From Chloroflexota bacterium (GTDB taxonomy: Bacteria > Chloroflexota > Dehalococcoidia > SHYD01 > JACQUQ01), in assembly GCA_016210175.1 (NCBI GenBank), contig JACQUQ010000078.1:1-62637 (forward strand): a DNA stretch of 62,637 nt. Direction: 5' to 3'. Positions 8,840 to 18,352 of this stretch are shown piece by piece (the stretch's first letter is position 1; each line of letters begins with the position of its first letter). The translations under genes and the position numbers were made by a program. The notes under the pieces are model-generated. The model saw only the letters and a program-made list of their open reading frames with translations. It did not search any database and was not told the origin of the DNA.

Positions 8840-9873
8840 AGCCGCACCTCCACCGCATCGGGCTGCTGCTCGTCCAGGAAGTCCTGGACCACCTGCCGGG
8901 TATTGTCGGGCCAGCGCACGCCGTCCAGGTCGGGCAGCGGCGCGGGTAGGAAGAGGAAAGCCAGATGGTAGGAATGGCCCAGGCGCAGCACCCGCATGAA
9001 CAGCGGCGAGGCCATCCGTTCCTGGGACACCACGGTGAGCGGCAGTCCGAAGCCCACCCGTTCCGCGACCTTGACGCCACGGCGGAAGCGTTGCAGGCGT
9101 AAGCCCGCGTCGTCCAGCGCCCTTTCCCACGAGTCGAAGCCCTGCCGCAGCACCAACAGTCGCACACCAGGAGCGACGATAGTGTGATCGTTCCCCGGAA
9201 GAGTCGGGAACCAGCGGCGCAGGGTCAGGAGGCCGCTCCCAATCTGGGATTGCCAATCCTCTGGTGTTGCGGCCTGAGAGGGGAGAGGGAGGTCTCCACA
9301 GTCCGGCCAGCCTTCCCAGCCTTCGATACGCAGGCTGCCCAGCCCACGCCGGGAGCGGCTGCCCACACCACCGACATGGACCAGCAGCCAGAGCGATGCC
9401 AACCAGGCGCGCCGCACCTCCGGCGTGTCGCAGCCCGGGCGGGGCTGCACCTCCAGGGTGAAGGCGCTGGGGCTGGTAGGAATCGCCCGGCGGTCGTTAT
9501 CGCCCAAGACGAGGGAGTATCCCAGGTACACGATGCCATTCTCCGGGGGACGCCCGCCGCGTTGGAACCCTCCCCGGTTGACGGGCTGCGTATAGCGGTT
9601 TCGATCCCACCGGATCCTCCCTACCTGCCACTCGCTGACCCGCAGCAGGCAGGGGGATTGCCCGGCCTCCGTACTCCCGAAGAGCCGCGCTTCGCGGGTG
9701 GCGTACTCCCCGTCCAGTGCGGCGTACTCCCCGTCCAGTGCCCGGTACCAGTAGCGTAACAGACCCTTGAACGACGGTGGCCGCAGTTCGGCATACTCGT
9801 TGGGGTCGGCCCCTCCTAGAAACAGGGGCGTCACCGCCGACAGGGCCACGGTCAGTTTAGAGGGTGGGGCCAT
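8836..9873 (-). CDS. cmr1: Type III-B CRISPR RAMP protein Cmr1
   Basis: LSAVTPLFLGGADPNEYAELRPPSFKGLLRYWYRAL...HVGGVGSRSRRGLGSL. Confidence 0.93.
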   Translation of the reverse strand: MAPPSKLTVALSAVTPLFLGGADPNEYAELRPPSFKGLLRYWYRALDGEYAALDGEYATREARLFGSTEAGQSPCLLRVSEWQVGRIRWDRNRYTQPVNRGGFQRGGRPPENGIVYLGYSLVLGDNDRRAIPTSPSAFTLEVQPRPGCDTPEVRRAWLASLWLLVHVGGVGSRSRRGLGSLRIEGWEGWPDCGDLPLPSQAATPEDWQSQIGSGLLTLRRWFPTLPGNDHTIVAPGVRLLVLRQGFDSWERALDDAGLRLQRFRRGVKVAERVGFGLPLTVVSQERMASPLFMRVLRLGHSYHLAFLFLPAPLPDLDGVRWPDNTRQVVQDFLDEQQPDAVEVRL

Positions 9874-11587
9874 CCTCCTGTTCCTCCTGTTCTGCTTCCG
9901 TGCCGTCCAGCACGACCAGTTCCCCCAGCACGAAGGGGTGTGCCCGCTGCTCCTCCGGTGTGCGGCGGTCCACCACCGCCACCCGCCGCACCGCAACACC
10001 CAAGCTACGTGCTGCGCCCGCGATCTGTTCCACGACGTACTGGATGACGGTGGTGCCCCCGGTCAGGTTGACCACGACCTCGCTTGCCTCGACGAGGCTG
10101 CGACGGAACTCGCCATCCAGCAGCGCACGCCCTTCCTGAAAGCCGGTCATGGGGTCTCTCAGTTCCCGCACCACCACCGGAAGCCCCGCCACGTCCGCCG
10201 CAGCCAGCGCGTCCGGAAGCCGCTGCCGTCCCTCGGCCGAAGTGATGACCACGACCCGGTCGGGTCGGACGTGCTGTACCGCCGAGTACAGCACGCCGGG
10301 AGAAAGGCCCAGCGGAGTCACCAGCAGCCGCATGATCCTAGACCGTTGCTGGGCGAGGCGTGGAAGGTCAGGGTCGGCCAGCAGGGCGGCACACTGCTGG
10401 ATGAGGTGGCCCACTTCCGCCACGTCGCCGGGCGTGAGGCGCACTTCGTCCTCGGTCATACCGGCGTGCGCGAACCGGTTGCGACGCTGCGCCACTCCGT
10501 CCCAGACGGTCGCCAGACGCTGCTCGGTAGCCGTAGCCACCCCGCTCCGCACGCGCTGGACCATACCACCGAGCTGGCGCTCCGCGGCCAGGCGTTGGGG
10601 GCGGCCCAGCCACTGCCGGGGACCACTGCTGCGCAGCACCACCAAGCTGACCAGCCACTCCCGCAGGAGCAGCAGCGCCGTTGGCAGGGCGTTCCGTTCA
10701 GCGTACCATTGGACCAGTGCGAGCTGGCGTTGCAGTTCCTCATCAGAGAGTGGCAGGTCCCGCTTGGACGGAGCGGGACGCGTCGCCCATGATGCCACCG
10801 GCCCACTGAGGATCCCCAACGAGCGCCGCCCCACCGATTGCGGACCGGCCTGCTGGGCGAGGGTCTCAACGGCAGCGTGCAACCGCCCGGCGGCCAGCCC
10901 GACCTCTACCGGCAGCCCGGCGGCCAGCGCCGGCGCCAAGTCTTCGATCGCGTCCTTGGCGCGGGAGAGCGCATGATCGCCCTGCCGCTCCTGGAAGAGC
11001 CGGGCCACCTCCTGCCGCAAAGAGTGTGCCACTGGCCGCAGGTCGCCGCTTTCGCGCGCGCTCTGCACTGCGTGGAACCATTCCGTCAAATTGAAGAGGG
11101 CGGTCAGGTCGAGGATCGGCCGCTCTCCCGTCTCCGGGTCTGGCAGTTCGAAGGCCCCATAGTAAATGCCCCGGATCGTGACCCCCCGGTAGGCCGTCAG
11201 GTAGGTGAGCGCGGCCAAATAGACGAAGGGGAGGTGGCGCAGGGCAAAGGTCACGTCAAGGACTACGGACTCCCCCTCCCCTACAGCTTCCACCAGCCGG
11301 TGGAAGGTTTCGAGGAACTCCTCGCGCGTTTTGCCTTCCGGCATGTCCACCGCCTCGGGCTCCAAGCCAGCTTCTGCCAACTCTGCGGCTACTGCCGGAT
11401 ACCATTTGTCCCGAGCGCCGGACGTGACCAGGACACTGGCTTTCCCTCCACGCAGATCCCGCAGCCGCGCCAGGGCAACCGGTGCGAAGCGACTGGCCCA
11501 CGTGCGGTCGTCGAGGGCATAGACCGTCTCGGTGTAGTTGCCCGTTCCGACCGAGCAGACCAGGTGGGGTACCTCCTGCGTCATCAT
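9857..11587 (-). CDS. csx1: Csx1-like CARF-HEPN ribonuclease with an apparent additional C-terminal CARF domain
   Basis: TM1812-type N-terminal CARF (HLVCSVGTGNYTETVYAL...VVLDVTFALRHLPFVYLAALTYL...DLTALFNLTEWFHAV); HEPN motif RNRFAH (Rx4H); C-terminal LLVTPLGLSPGVLYSAVQHVRPDRVVVITS...VVVNLTGGTTVIQYVVEQIAGAARSLG. Confidence 0.85.
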   Translation of the reverse strand: MMTQEVPHLVCSVGTGNYTETVYALDDRTWASRFAPVALARLRDLRGGKASVLVTSGARDKWYPAVAAELAEAGLEPEAVDMPEGKTREEFLETFHRLVEAVGEGESVVLDVTFALRHLPFVYLAALTYLTAYRGVTIRGIYYGAFELPDPETGERPILDLTALFNLTEWFHAVQSARESGDLRPVAHSLRQEVARLFQERQGDHALSRAKDAIEDLAPALAAGLPVEVGLAAGRLHAAVETLAQQAGPQSVGRRSLGILSGPVASWATRPAPSKRDLPLSDEELQRQLALVQWYAERNALPTALLLLREWLVSLVVLRSSGPRQWLGRPQRLAAERQLGGMVQRVRSGVATATEQRLATVWDGVAQRRNRFAHAGMTEDEVRLTPGDVAEVGHLIQQCAALLADPDLPRLAQQRSRIMRLLVTPLGLSPGVLYSAVQHVRPDRVVVITSAEGRQRLPDALAAADVAGLPVVVRELRDPMTGFQEGRALLDGEFRRSLVEASEVVVNLTGGTTVIQYVVEQIAGAARSLGVAVRRVAVVDRRTPEEQRAHPFVLGELVVLDGTEAEQEEQEDGPTL

Positions 11588-11669
11588 CAGCCCTCCTCTG
11601 CCACCCACTTACCTCCAAGAGCAACACACTCAGTCCTCAGTCCTCAGCACTCAGCACGCATTTACTCGT

Positions 11670-12293
11670 TCACCACACATCCGGGCACAGATTGCGGAAC
11701 TCGCAGTCCACGCACCTCCCCCGCATCCGGGTGGCCTCCGGAAGCGCCTCCTGCGCGATCGCCGCCCGGATCTCCCGTAAAGCTTTCCGCACCCAGCCCC
11801 GCATGTTCGACGTGATGCGCACCTCCTGGGCCCGCTTCTGGGGGATGAGGTAGATGAAGCCCCGGCGCACCGGACGCCGCCAGACCTCCTCCACCAGCAG
11901 GGCGTACGCCGTCAGCTGGTACTTGTGGTTCAGCCCGACCGCACCCTCGGAGTTCTTGAAGTCCACCGGGATGACCTCCCCCAGCGCCTCGACGACCATA
12001 TCCAGCCGGCCCCGCAGGCCCAGCCGGTCCGAGGACACGGCCACATCGAAGTGGCGCTGACCCTCAGCGAGGCCGTAGGCCCGCAGGCTCCGCCGCTCCT
12101 CCAGCTCGGCGATACGCTCGTGCTCCCGCCGGCCCTCCTCCATCTTGTAGGTGGTGGGCCGGGCCCGCACCGGCAGCAAATACGAGTAGTAGACGATGCG
12201 CGGGCAGTAGGGGTACTGCTTCACGTCGCTCACCGTGAGCATGAGGGGAGCCTCCCCGACGAGGGAGGGGCTAGCGGTCCACTCGGTAGTCAT
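11670..12293 (-). CDS. cas4: CRISPR-associated exonuclease Cas4
   Basis: DVKQYPYCPRIVYY...LRGRLDMVVE...IPVDFKNSEG...YQLTAYALLVEE...CVDCEFRNLCPDVW (RecB-like motifs and Cys cluster). Confidence 0.95.
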   Translation of the reverse strand: MTTEWTASPSLVGEAPLMLTVSDVKQYPYCPRIVYYSYLLPVRARPTTYKMEEGRREHERIAELEERRSLRAYGLAEGQRHFDVAVSSDRLGLRGRLDMVVEALGEVIPVDFKNSEGAVGLNHKYQLTAYALLVEEVWRRPVRRGFIYLIPQKRAQEVRITSNMRGWVRKALREIRAAIAQEALPEATRMRGRCVDCEFRNLCPDVW

Positions 12294-12537
12294 CGGTGAC
12301 CACCTCTTTCATGAGGCGGAGGTCCTTCTCGCACACGGGCACCAGCTGGATGCGCGCCGGCCGCTGCCCGATAATGCGGCGCAGGCGCAGCAGGATCTCC
12401 TGCTGGCGGTTGTGGTTGAGCTCGCCCAGGAAAGCGCTGTACTGGACGCGGGCCAGGCCGTAGTCCAGGCAGGCGTCGGCCACCTTGGCCCGCGTCCCGT
12501 CGTGGGGGATGTCGTAGAGGAGGAGCACGGTGGTCAC
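12271..12537 (-). CDS. cas2: CRISPR-associated endonuclease Cas2
   Basis: MTTVLLLYDIPHDGTRAKVADACLDYGLARVQYSAFLGELN; overlaps cas4 by 23 nt. Confidence 0.96.
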   Translation of the reverse strand: MTTVLLLYDIPHDGTRAKVADACLDYGLARVQYSAFLGELNHNRQQEILLRLRRIIGQRPARIQLVPVCEKDLRLMKEVVTDDYRVDR

Positions 12538-12555
12538 TGGACGTATCCTTGGCGG

Positions 12556-14886
12556 TCAGTCGGGAGACATATCGGTGCGCAGGCCGATTTCGGGATCGTA
12601 CGGGAGGTTAATGGTGTTCAGGAACCAATCCTTCTCCCACGACAAGTGCTCGCGGAAGCGGTGCTCTTGCCATTCGGCAATGGGGACGAGAAGCTCGTTG
12701 GCGTGAAGGACAGAGGCTTCCCGCCGTCGTTCGTATTCATTCCGGAGGGCGAGAGGAAGCACTTCTGTGCCCTCGAACAGGTCGTCAAACTGGCGGCCGA
12801 GATCTTCGTCGCTCGCGAACGCCCGCAACGTGTCCAGGCATCCTCGCTGAAAGGTCATGAGAGCGCCCTCCACCCGGCGGATCCATTCCTCCGCCAGACC
12901 ATCCTTATACGCCTGGTCCAGCCACTCGCTCAGGCGGGCTTCGTCAATGTCTTCCCCATCGTGGCCGGACAGGATATCCAAACAGTTCTCGACCAGCCCG
13001 TCGTCGTAAATCCGTTGCCCGCTGCGGGGCTGGGTAAGCACCGTGACCGGCACGATCCCTTTCCTGCCCCGGCGATTGACGCGACCGAAACGCTGGGCCA
13101 GCGCTTCCAGGGGGGCGGGCTCTGTGACGATCCCGTCGAAGTCCAAATCCAGGCTGACCTCAATGACCTGTGTGGCCACCACTGCCAAGGGCCGAGAAGT
13201 CCCCAGTCGGCTGCGGATCACCTCTTCCTTTGCCAGCCGGTCTTCCACGGTGAACCGACTGTGCAGGAGCAGCACGGTTTCGGGGCCGAGCCGGTCCCGT
13301 AGCTCCTGCCAAGCTGTCTGCGCGGTCCGCACAGTGTTGGCGGCGACCAGGAGACGCTGGTTCTTGCGGCAGCGCTCGGCAATATGGTCAAGGATGGAGG
13401 GCGAGAGCAACTCGCCCTCCATGAGCTCAATCCTGTGCCGGCGGAACTCAGCAAAGAGGGATGGTTCCACAGCGAGCCGCTGGAGGCCCAAGTGCTTATC
13501 GAGCAGCCCAGCGAGCCAGGTGGGTGTCGTCGCGCTCATCGAGCAGACGACGCTGCCCCATGTACGCTGGAGTTCGGCTACGAGGCCAACGAGCAAGCCA
13601 AGCCGCTCCGCCTCATACGCATGGACCTCATCGAGGAGAAGGATGCTTCCACTCATTGCAGTCCAGAGGGCTTCATAGCCTCGCACGCGGTAGGCCGCAC
13701 GCAGCAACTGGTACGGTGTCGTGACCCATATCGCAGGCTGGTGCAGACGAGTCAGGTCAGTAGCTCGACGCGCGGCCAAATCCGCCTCCCGCGCTCGGTA
13801 GCCCTTCTGCTCCGTCAATTCCTTGTACAAGACCTGTGCGCTCCTCCCGTGCATGAGCGCGATGGGAGCGCCGGTCAGCCGTTGCAGCCGCGTCCGCATC
13901 GCATTGATACTCGCCTGATAGGGCAGCACGTAAATAAGACTCGCGTGGTGCCGCTCCTCCGTCTGCCTGCGCGCCCAGAGGAGCGCGGCCTCGGTTTTGC
14001 CGCTCCCCGTTGGGGCGACGAACATGATCGGGCCGCTCTGCTGCGCGGCGTCCCGCTGGTGCGAGCGGAGTGCCGAGAGGTTCAGCGTACGCAGGGTTTG
14101 GTCGGCATCTGGAAGGACCAGAGGCGCCAGGGGCGAGGCGTGGGCAGAGCCGAGATGATCCGAGAGCAACACCAGACCGCGCAGCGCCACGGCAGCACGG
14201 TTTTCCGGGCTGTCGGCAGGTTGCGCTCCGAGGCGACGCCACAACCGCTCATAGGCCCGCAGCCCGCGCCGGATCACCGCACTCGCCTCTTCGCAAAAGC
14301 GCTTCGGGTCGGGTGAGGTCGGGACTGCCCTGGGCGCTTCAACGTGCTCCGCGAATCCGAGCTCCGTAATCCACGGGCCGCTCATCGCGGAAAGCCACTG
14401 GGCAACCCCCGTAATCCACTTGTGTTGGATGCTGGCGATCCATTGCTCGATGTCCCAGTCCTCGACAGGAAAGTTGGGATTATAGCGCTCCGCGATGATC
14501 TCCTCAGCATCTCGATGGTGCGAAGCGATTCCCGCCGCGATCCACGGGAAGTCGGGGCCAGTGGGGTCCGCGACCCAGGGGAGGAAGGCCAGCGAGAAGA
14601 CCTCGTGGCGGTGACCTCTCCAGGATGCGCCGGTGCGGAGGTAGTCTTGGAATCCTTGCGTAAGCTTGCCCAGGTCATGGAGCCAGCAGGCCCAGAAGGC
14701 ACGGTGCGATAGTCGAGGCTCGCCCACCAGCTCCGGAAGCTGGGGATGTCGTTGCGCAAGCTGTGCCAAGCGACGCAGCACCTGCCGGGTATGCTGGGTA
14801 ATGGACTCACCAGCCTGGCCGCCGGTACCGCTTTTCGCAAAGGCATCCGCCAGCAAGGTTTGCCAATCGGAGTTACGGACCATCAT
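12556..14886 (-). CDS. cas3: CRISPR-associated Cas3, HD nuclease plus DExH helicase
   Basis: HD residues (ITQHTRQVL, CWLHDLGKL, ASHHRD); Walker A APTGSGKTEAA; LLDEVHAYE; SMSATTP; QRFGRVNRRGR. Confidence 0.96.
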   Translation of the reverse strand: MMVRNSDWQTLLADAFAKSGTGGQAGESITQHTRQVLRRLAQLAQRHPQLPELVGEPRLSHRAFWACWLHDLGKLTQGFQDYLRTGASWRGHRHEVFSLAFLPWVADPTGPDFPWIAAGIASHHRDAEEIIAERYNPNFPVEDWDIEQWIASIQHKWITGVAQWLSAMSGPWITELGFAEHVEAPRAVPTSPDPKRFCEEASAVIRRGLRAYERLWRRLGAQPADSPENRAAVALRGLVLLSDHLGSAHASPLAPLVLPDADQTLRTLNLSALRSHQRDAAQQSGPIMFVAPTGSGKTEAALLWARRQTEERHHASLIYVLPYQASINAMRTRLQRLTGAPIALMHGRSAQVLYKELTEQKGYRAREADLAARRATDLTRLHQPAIWVTTPYQLLRAAYRVRGYEALWTAMSGSILLLDEVHAYEAERLGLLVGLVAELQRTWGSVVCSMSATTPTWLAGLLDKHLGLQRLAVEPSLFAEFRRHRIELMEGELLSPSILDHIAERCRKNQRLLVAANTVRTAQTAWQELRDRLGPETVLLLHSRFTVEDRLAKEEVIRSRLGTSRPLAVVATQVIEVSLDLDFDGIVTEPAPLEALAQRFGRVNRRGRKGIVPVTVLTQPRSGQRIYDDGLVENCLDILSGHDGEDIDEARLSEWLDQAYKDGLAEEWIRRVEGALMTFQRGCLDTLRAFASDEDLGRQFDDLFEGTEVLPLALRNEYERRREASVLHANELLVPIAEWQEHRFREHLSWEKDWFLNTINLPYDPEIGLRTDMSPD

Positions 14887-15640
14887 GTGCTCCATCGAAC
14901 CGGTGCCACACCACGATGCGGCGCAGACCATTTTCCTCCGGGCTCAGCGGGTCTATCGAGAAAATCTCGCCCGGATCGGGTCGCATCGCTGAGGTTCCCT
15001 GGGTTGCTCCCTCACGGACCGCTACCCGGCGCTCCAGCACGACGTAGGGAGCCCACTCCACCCGTCGGCGATCCGTCGGGTCGATGAACCGCGGCATGGT
15101 TGCCATAACACCCACCGGGGTGCGCAGCCGCCAAGTCCAGGGGAGCAGCGTCCCTTCGAGGTAGCCCGATGCGGCCGCTTCCAGGTCCACGACTTGGACG
15201 GTGCGGTAGGCCGCCAGGTCCTGGGACCGACCCAAGACCACCGGGTAGCAGGGCTCGCGGAAGGCGCGCTCCAATTGCTCCAGCCAGCCCGGTGCGTCCA
15301 AGTACAACACCATCCGAGGGAACAGCAAGACCTCCCGCAAGAGCGGGTTGATATTCCCTTCCAGGTTCTTGGTGAACCCCATCGCCCTGTCGAGGCGTCC
15401 GCTGGCCGCCTCCACCAGGTGGGTGTTTTCCAGGTCATCCCCCTTTCCGGCAGCGGTGAAGGAGTAGGCGAACCGCAGCGTCGCCCGGTCGGGGAACTCG
15501 CCGAGCGCGCTGGCACTGTGTCCGTAGACCGTGGCGGGCGGCGGCATGGGAAAGCTAGGCTGCCGCCCCACCAGGAAATGGGGATACCGGAAGGATGTCG
15601 TCGTCCCTTCCAACTCGATGCGGAGCACCTGGCCGGCCAT
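14873..15640 (-). CDS. cas5: CRISPR-associated Cas5 (type I-B-like)
   Basis: LRIELEGTTTSFRYPHFLVGRQPSFPMPPPATVYGHSASALGE. Confidence 0.92.
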   Translation of the reverse strand: MAGQVLRIELEGTTTSFRYPHFLVGRQPSFPMPPPATVYGHSASALGEFPDRATLRFAYSFTAAGKGDDLENTHLVEAASGRLDRAMGFTKNLEGNINPLLREVLLFPRMVLYLDAPGWLEQLERAFREPCYPVVLGRSQDLAAYRTVQVVDLEAAASGYLEGTLLPWTWRLRTPVGVMATMPRFIDPTDRRRVEWAPYVVLERRVAVREGATQGTSAMRPDPGEIFSIDPLSPEENGLRRIVVWHRFDGAHDGP

Positions 15641-15641
15641 G

Positions 15642-16754
15642 CTAGGCCATCCACGCGCTGCTCTGCTCCCCCCCAAGGTCCTCCGTCAACTGCGACAGGA
15701 TGGCACGGGGGTGGTCGAGCCGGTATTCCAGAGGCGGCTGCCGCAGGTCGCTATCTTGGGCGATCTCCTGGAGCGCCTTTTCCAGCGCGCTCCGCTGGTC
15801 GTCGTAGAACCCCTGCACCCAGCCCGCATAGAGCGGTGAAATCATCTGGTCGCCCCAGGCGCGAACCATCTCCTTCAGGGCATCGGTATGGATCCGGAGT
15901 TGCCCATCGGGGCCTGCTCCCACTACATATTGCAGCGGGTCGTTCCCTCCTTTGAAGACGCCTGCCAGGATGACGACCGGTGAGACATCGGTGTAGTGGA
16001 GAGCCTGCTTTGCGCCCCCGGAGACCAGGGCAAGTCCTTTGAGAAGAGCGGCTACCCGCTCAATCCGATCATCGATTTTCAGGCGGTAGCTCTTTTCCTG
16101 TGCGATGTACTCCAGGCCCGCGTCTACCGCCTGCTTGACGCGGTTGTCATCCAGGTTGCGATAGCCTGAACGCTGCACTTCGCTAAAGGTGCCCACCGCA
16201 TGTAGGTTCAGGGAAATGAGGCCCTTCAAGACGGCACGATAGAACTGGTGCTCGTGGGGGACCGGATCCCCTTCGTGCCGGGACATGGTACCGAAGTCGC
16301 GGGTCAGCGTGACGGGTGCGATGGCAATGAGCGGACTCACCCGGAACGGAGACACACGGGTAATCTCGCCGGTCGTGGGCGTCTCGCGGCCTACCCGGGA
16401 CTGATCGGCTTGGCGCGCCGCCGCAGCTTCTGTACGTCGGGAAGGTGCGCGCATGTACCCGAAAAGGTCGTCTTCCCAATACTCAATGGGGTTGCCATCA
16501 GTGTAGGCGACCTTTTGCTCCCGGAAGATGGGTGAGTTGATCCACGGGAGCTCTCCAGCCGCCGCGGCGGAGGCAAGGGTGGTGCGTAGCCAATAGCGGA
16601 ACGCCTGGGCCGAGACATAGGGGTAGGCCCCGTGCCGTGTCTTGATGACCTTGGTTGCAACAGCATTGTCCGTGCTTGCCTCCGGATCTCCCCCGGAGTT
16701 GTTCAAGGCCGATGCCGGCGCATCGACGAGGATGATACCGCTAAGGTACGCCAT
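15642..16754 (-). CDS. cas7: CRISPR-associated Cas7, Cst2/DevR-like
   Basis: YLSGIILVDAPASALNNSGG...TKVIKTRHGAYPYVSAQAFRYWLRTTL...DFGTMSRHEGDPVPHEHQFYRAVLKGLISLNLHAVGTF. Confidence 0.93.
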   Translation of the reverse strand: MAYLSGIILVDAPASALNNSGGDPEASTDNAVATKVIKTRHGAYPYVSAQAFRYWLRTTLASAAAAGELPWINSPIFREQKVAYTDGNPIEYWEDDLFGYMRAPSRRTEAAAARQADQSRVGRETPTTGEITRVSPFRVSPLIAIAPVTLTRDFGTMSRHEGDPVPHEHQFYRAVLKGLISLNLHAVGTFSEVQRSGYRNLDDNRVKQAVDAGLEYIAQEKSYRLKIDDRIERVAALLKGLALVSGGAKQALHYTDVSPVVILAGVFKGGNDPLQYVVGAGPDGQLRIHTDALKEMVRAWGDQMISPLYAGWVQGFYDDQRSALEKALQEIAQDSDLRQPPLEYRLDHPRAILSQLTEDLGGEQSSAWMA

Positions 16755-16789
16755 GATCGTCTACCTCCTGTCTGTCCGATGTCCCGACG

Positions 16790-18352
16790 CTAGACCGTTG
16801 CTCCCACTTCTTCGGCTTGTTCGTCAGCTTCCTCCCGGTCAACCTCGCTCATGATCTCTCGCCCTTCGGGCCGCTGGAACCAGCCGAGCCTGCACAGCTC
16901 CTCGACCATCCGGATACGGAGCAAATCCCACGCCAGACGCCAGTCTGCGCGAGCGACCTCCTCCCCCTCTTCAAAGACCGTGAGGAAATCGTCCAAAGTC
17001 ACCAAGGGCTCTCCCAACCGCTGGACACGCCGCCGATCCGCCCGGATGAGCGTATCCCGGACGGTACGATAGTCAGTGCGACCGGAGAAGAACCGCCGGA
17101 AGATCTGCCGGTCGTTGGTGTCGGCAATATCGGCGGCCACTCGATCTGCCAGCGACCGGATAGCTGTGACACGGACCTGTTCCATTCTCAGCACCTCCTC
17201 AAGAAACATGACCACAAAGGGCCAGCGTTCCTGCTTCAGCAGGGTCTCCGGCGTTAGACCTGCGATCTGCTCAGGGCGCCAGTTGAACCAACGGCGCAGA
17301 AATACACCGGCATTGTCGGGGAGCGTAAACAGGTCGTCGTAAAACCGGTTGCGGAGCGCCCGACGCTCTTCTTCCGGTGGCTCCTCGCCTTCTCGCCGCT
17401 TGCCTTCCCAGGCCCGCCGCACCGTCTGGTTCCACACGCCCCGGTATCGCTGGCCCTGCGCCCGCTTCACGAATTGCACGACGTTCGATGGCAAGGGGTA
17501 GATTTCGATGCCCGGACCCTGCCCGCTGTTGGAGAGGTGGTAGACCGTCAGCGGGCCTGCCTTCTCCACTTCCTCATCTTCACCGTCAGGTGCGCGTTCC
17601 TGCTGCCAGCGAGCCAGTGCTTCGATGACGCGCGTGCGCGGCCCGCGGATGTTGGCGGGCTTCGCGTCGGTCTGCACGCTCAACAACCGCTGGAGGGTTG
17701 CGAAGCGGTCTTGAACCACCGCCCTCAGGATTTCCCTATCCGCGGGGGCGTCTCCAACCTCTACAATGACGGCCTTCCCTTCGCAGTAAGGCGCACCGAT
17801 GGAAAGCGCCTGTAAGGCCACGATGCAGAGGCCGCATAGAGCGAGCCCATGTTGTCCCTGGGGAAAGAAGTTTATGACATCGCGACCTGTAAGCATTGGA
17901 ACTAGGTCACGATACGCTCGGGTTACCCCTTCTTTCTTGCATGAAGGACAGATAGCTTCGTGGTGAACCTGATCGCATCTCCCGCATAGGTTGGCAGGTC
18001 GGACGGACGGGCGGTGACAATACGCACACATGGGTCCGGTCTCGTCGAGCGGCCAGTTGAACGCCCTGAGAACCGCTTGGGCGTACTTTACCTTCTGGTT
18101 AGGAGTCCAACTCGTGTTGAGAAAGTTAGACGTGAAAAGCACAGTAAGGTACCCTGACAGTACCTTGCTGAAGTACCATCGTTCAGCTTCCTGGGCCAAC
18201 CGCTCTAGGTCCTCGACGGTGATCTCCTCCGGCATCTCCTTCCTAGCATAGACCAAGATCGCCGCGATCCCCATGTCGGGGAGCGGGTGTCCCGTCCACC
18301 TCAATCCGGCATACTGCTCACTTACCATTGCGCTCTCTCCTGTGATTACCAT
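16790..18352 (-). CDS. cas8: CRISPR-associated Cas8, Cst1-like large subunit
   Basis: YAGLRWTGHPLPDMGIAAILVYARK...CAYCHRPSVRPANLCGRCD...ICPSC...LVPMLTGRDVINFFPQGQHGLALCGLCIVALQALSIGAPYCEGKAV. Start uncertain (18352 or 18328). Confidence 0.88.
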   Translation of the reverse strand: MVITGESAMVSEQYAGLRWTGHPLPDMGIAAILVYARKEMPEEITVEDLERLAQEAERWYFSKVLSGYLTVLFTSNFLNTSWTPNQKVKYAQAVLRAFNWPLDETGPMCAYCHRPSVRPANLCGRCDQVHHEAICPSCKKEGVTRAYRDLVPMLTGRDVINFFPQGQHGLALCGLCIVALQALSIGAPYCEGKAVIVEVGDAPADREILRAVVQDRFATLQRLLSVQTDAKPANIRGPRTRVIEALARWQQERAPDGEDEEVEKAGPLTVYHLSNSGQGPGIEIYPLPSNVVQFVKRAQGQRYRGVWNQTVRRAWEGKRREGEEPPEEERRALRNRFYDDLFTLPDNAGVFLRRWFNWRPEQIAGLTPETLLKQERWPFVVMFLEEVLRMEQVRVTAIRSLADRVAADIADTNDRQIFRRFFSGRTDYRTVRDTLIRADRRRVQRLGEPLVTLDDFLTVFEEGEEVARADWRLAWDLLRIRMVEELCRLGWFQRPEGREIMSEVDREEADEQAEEVGATV

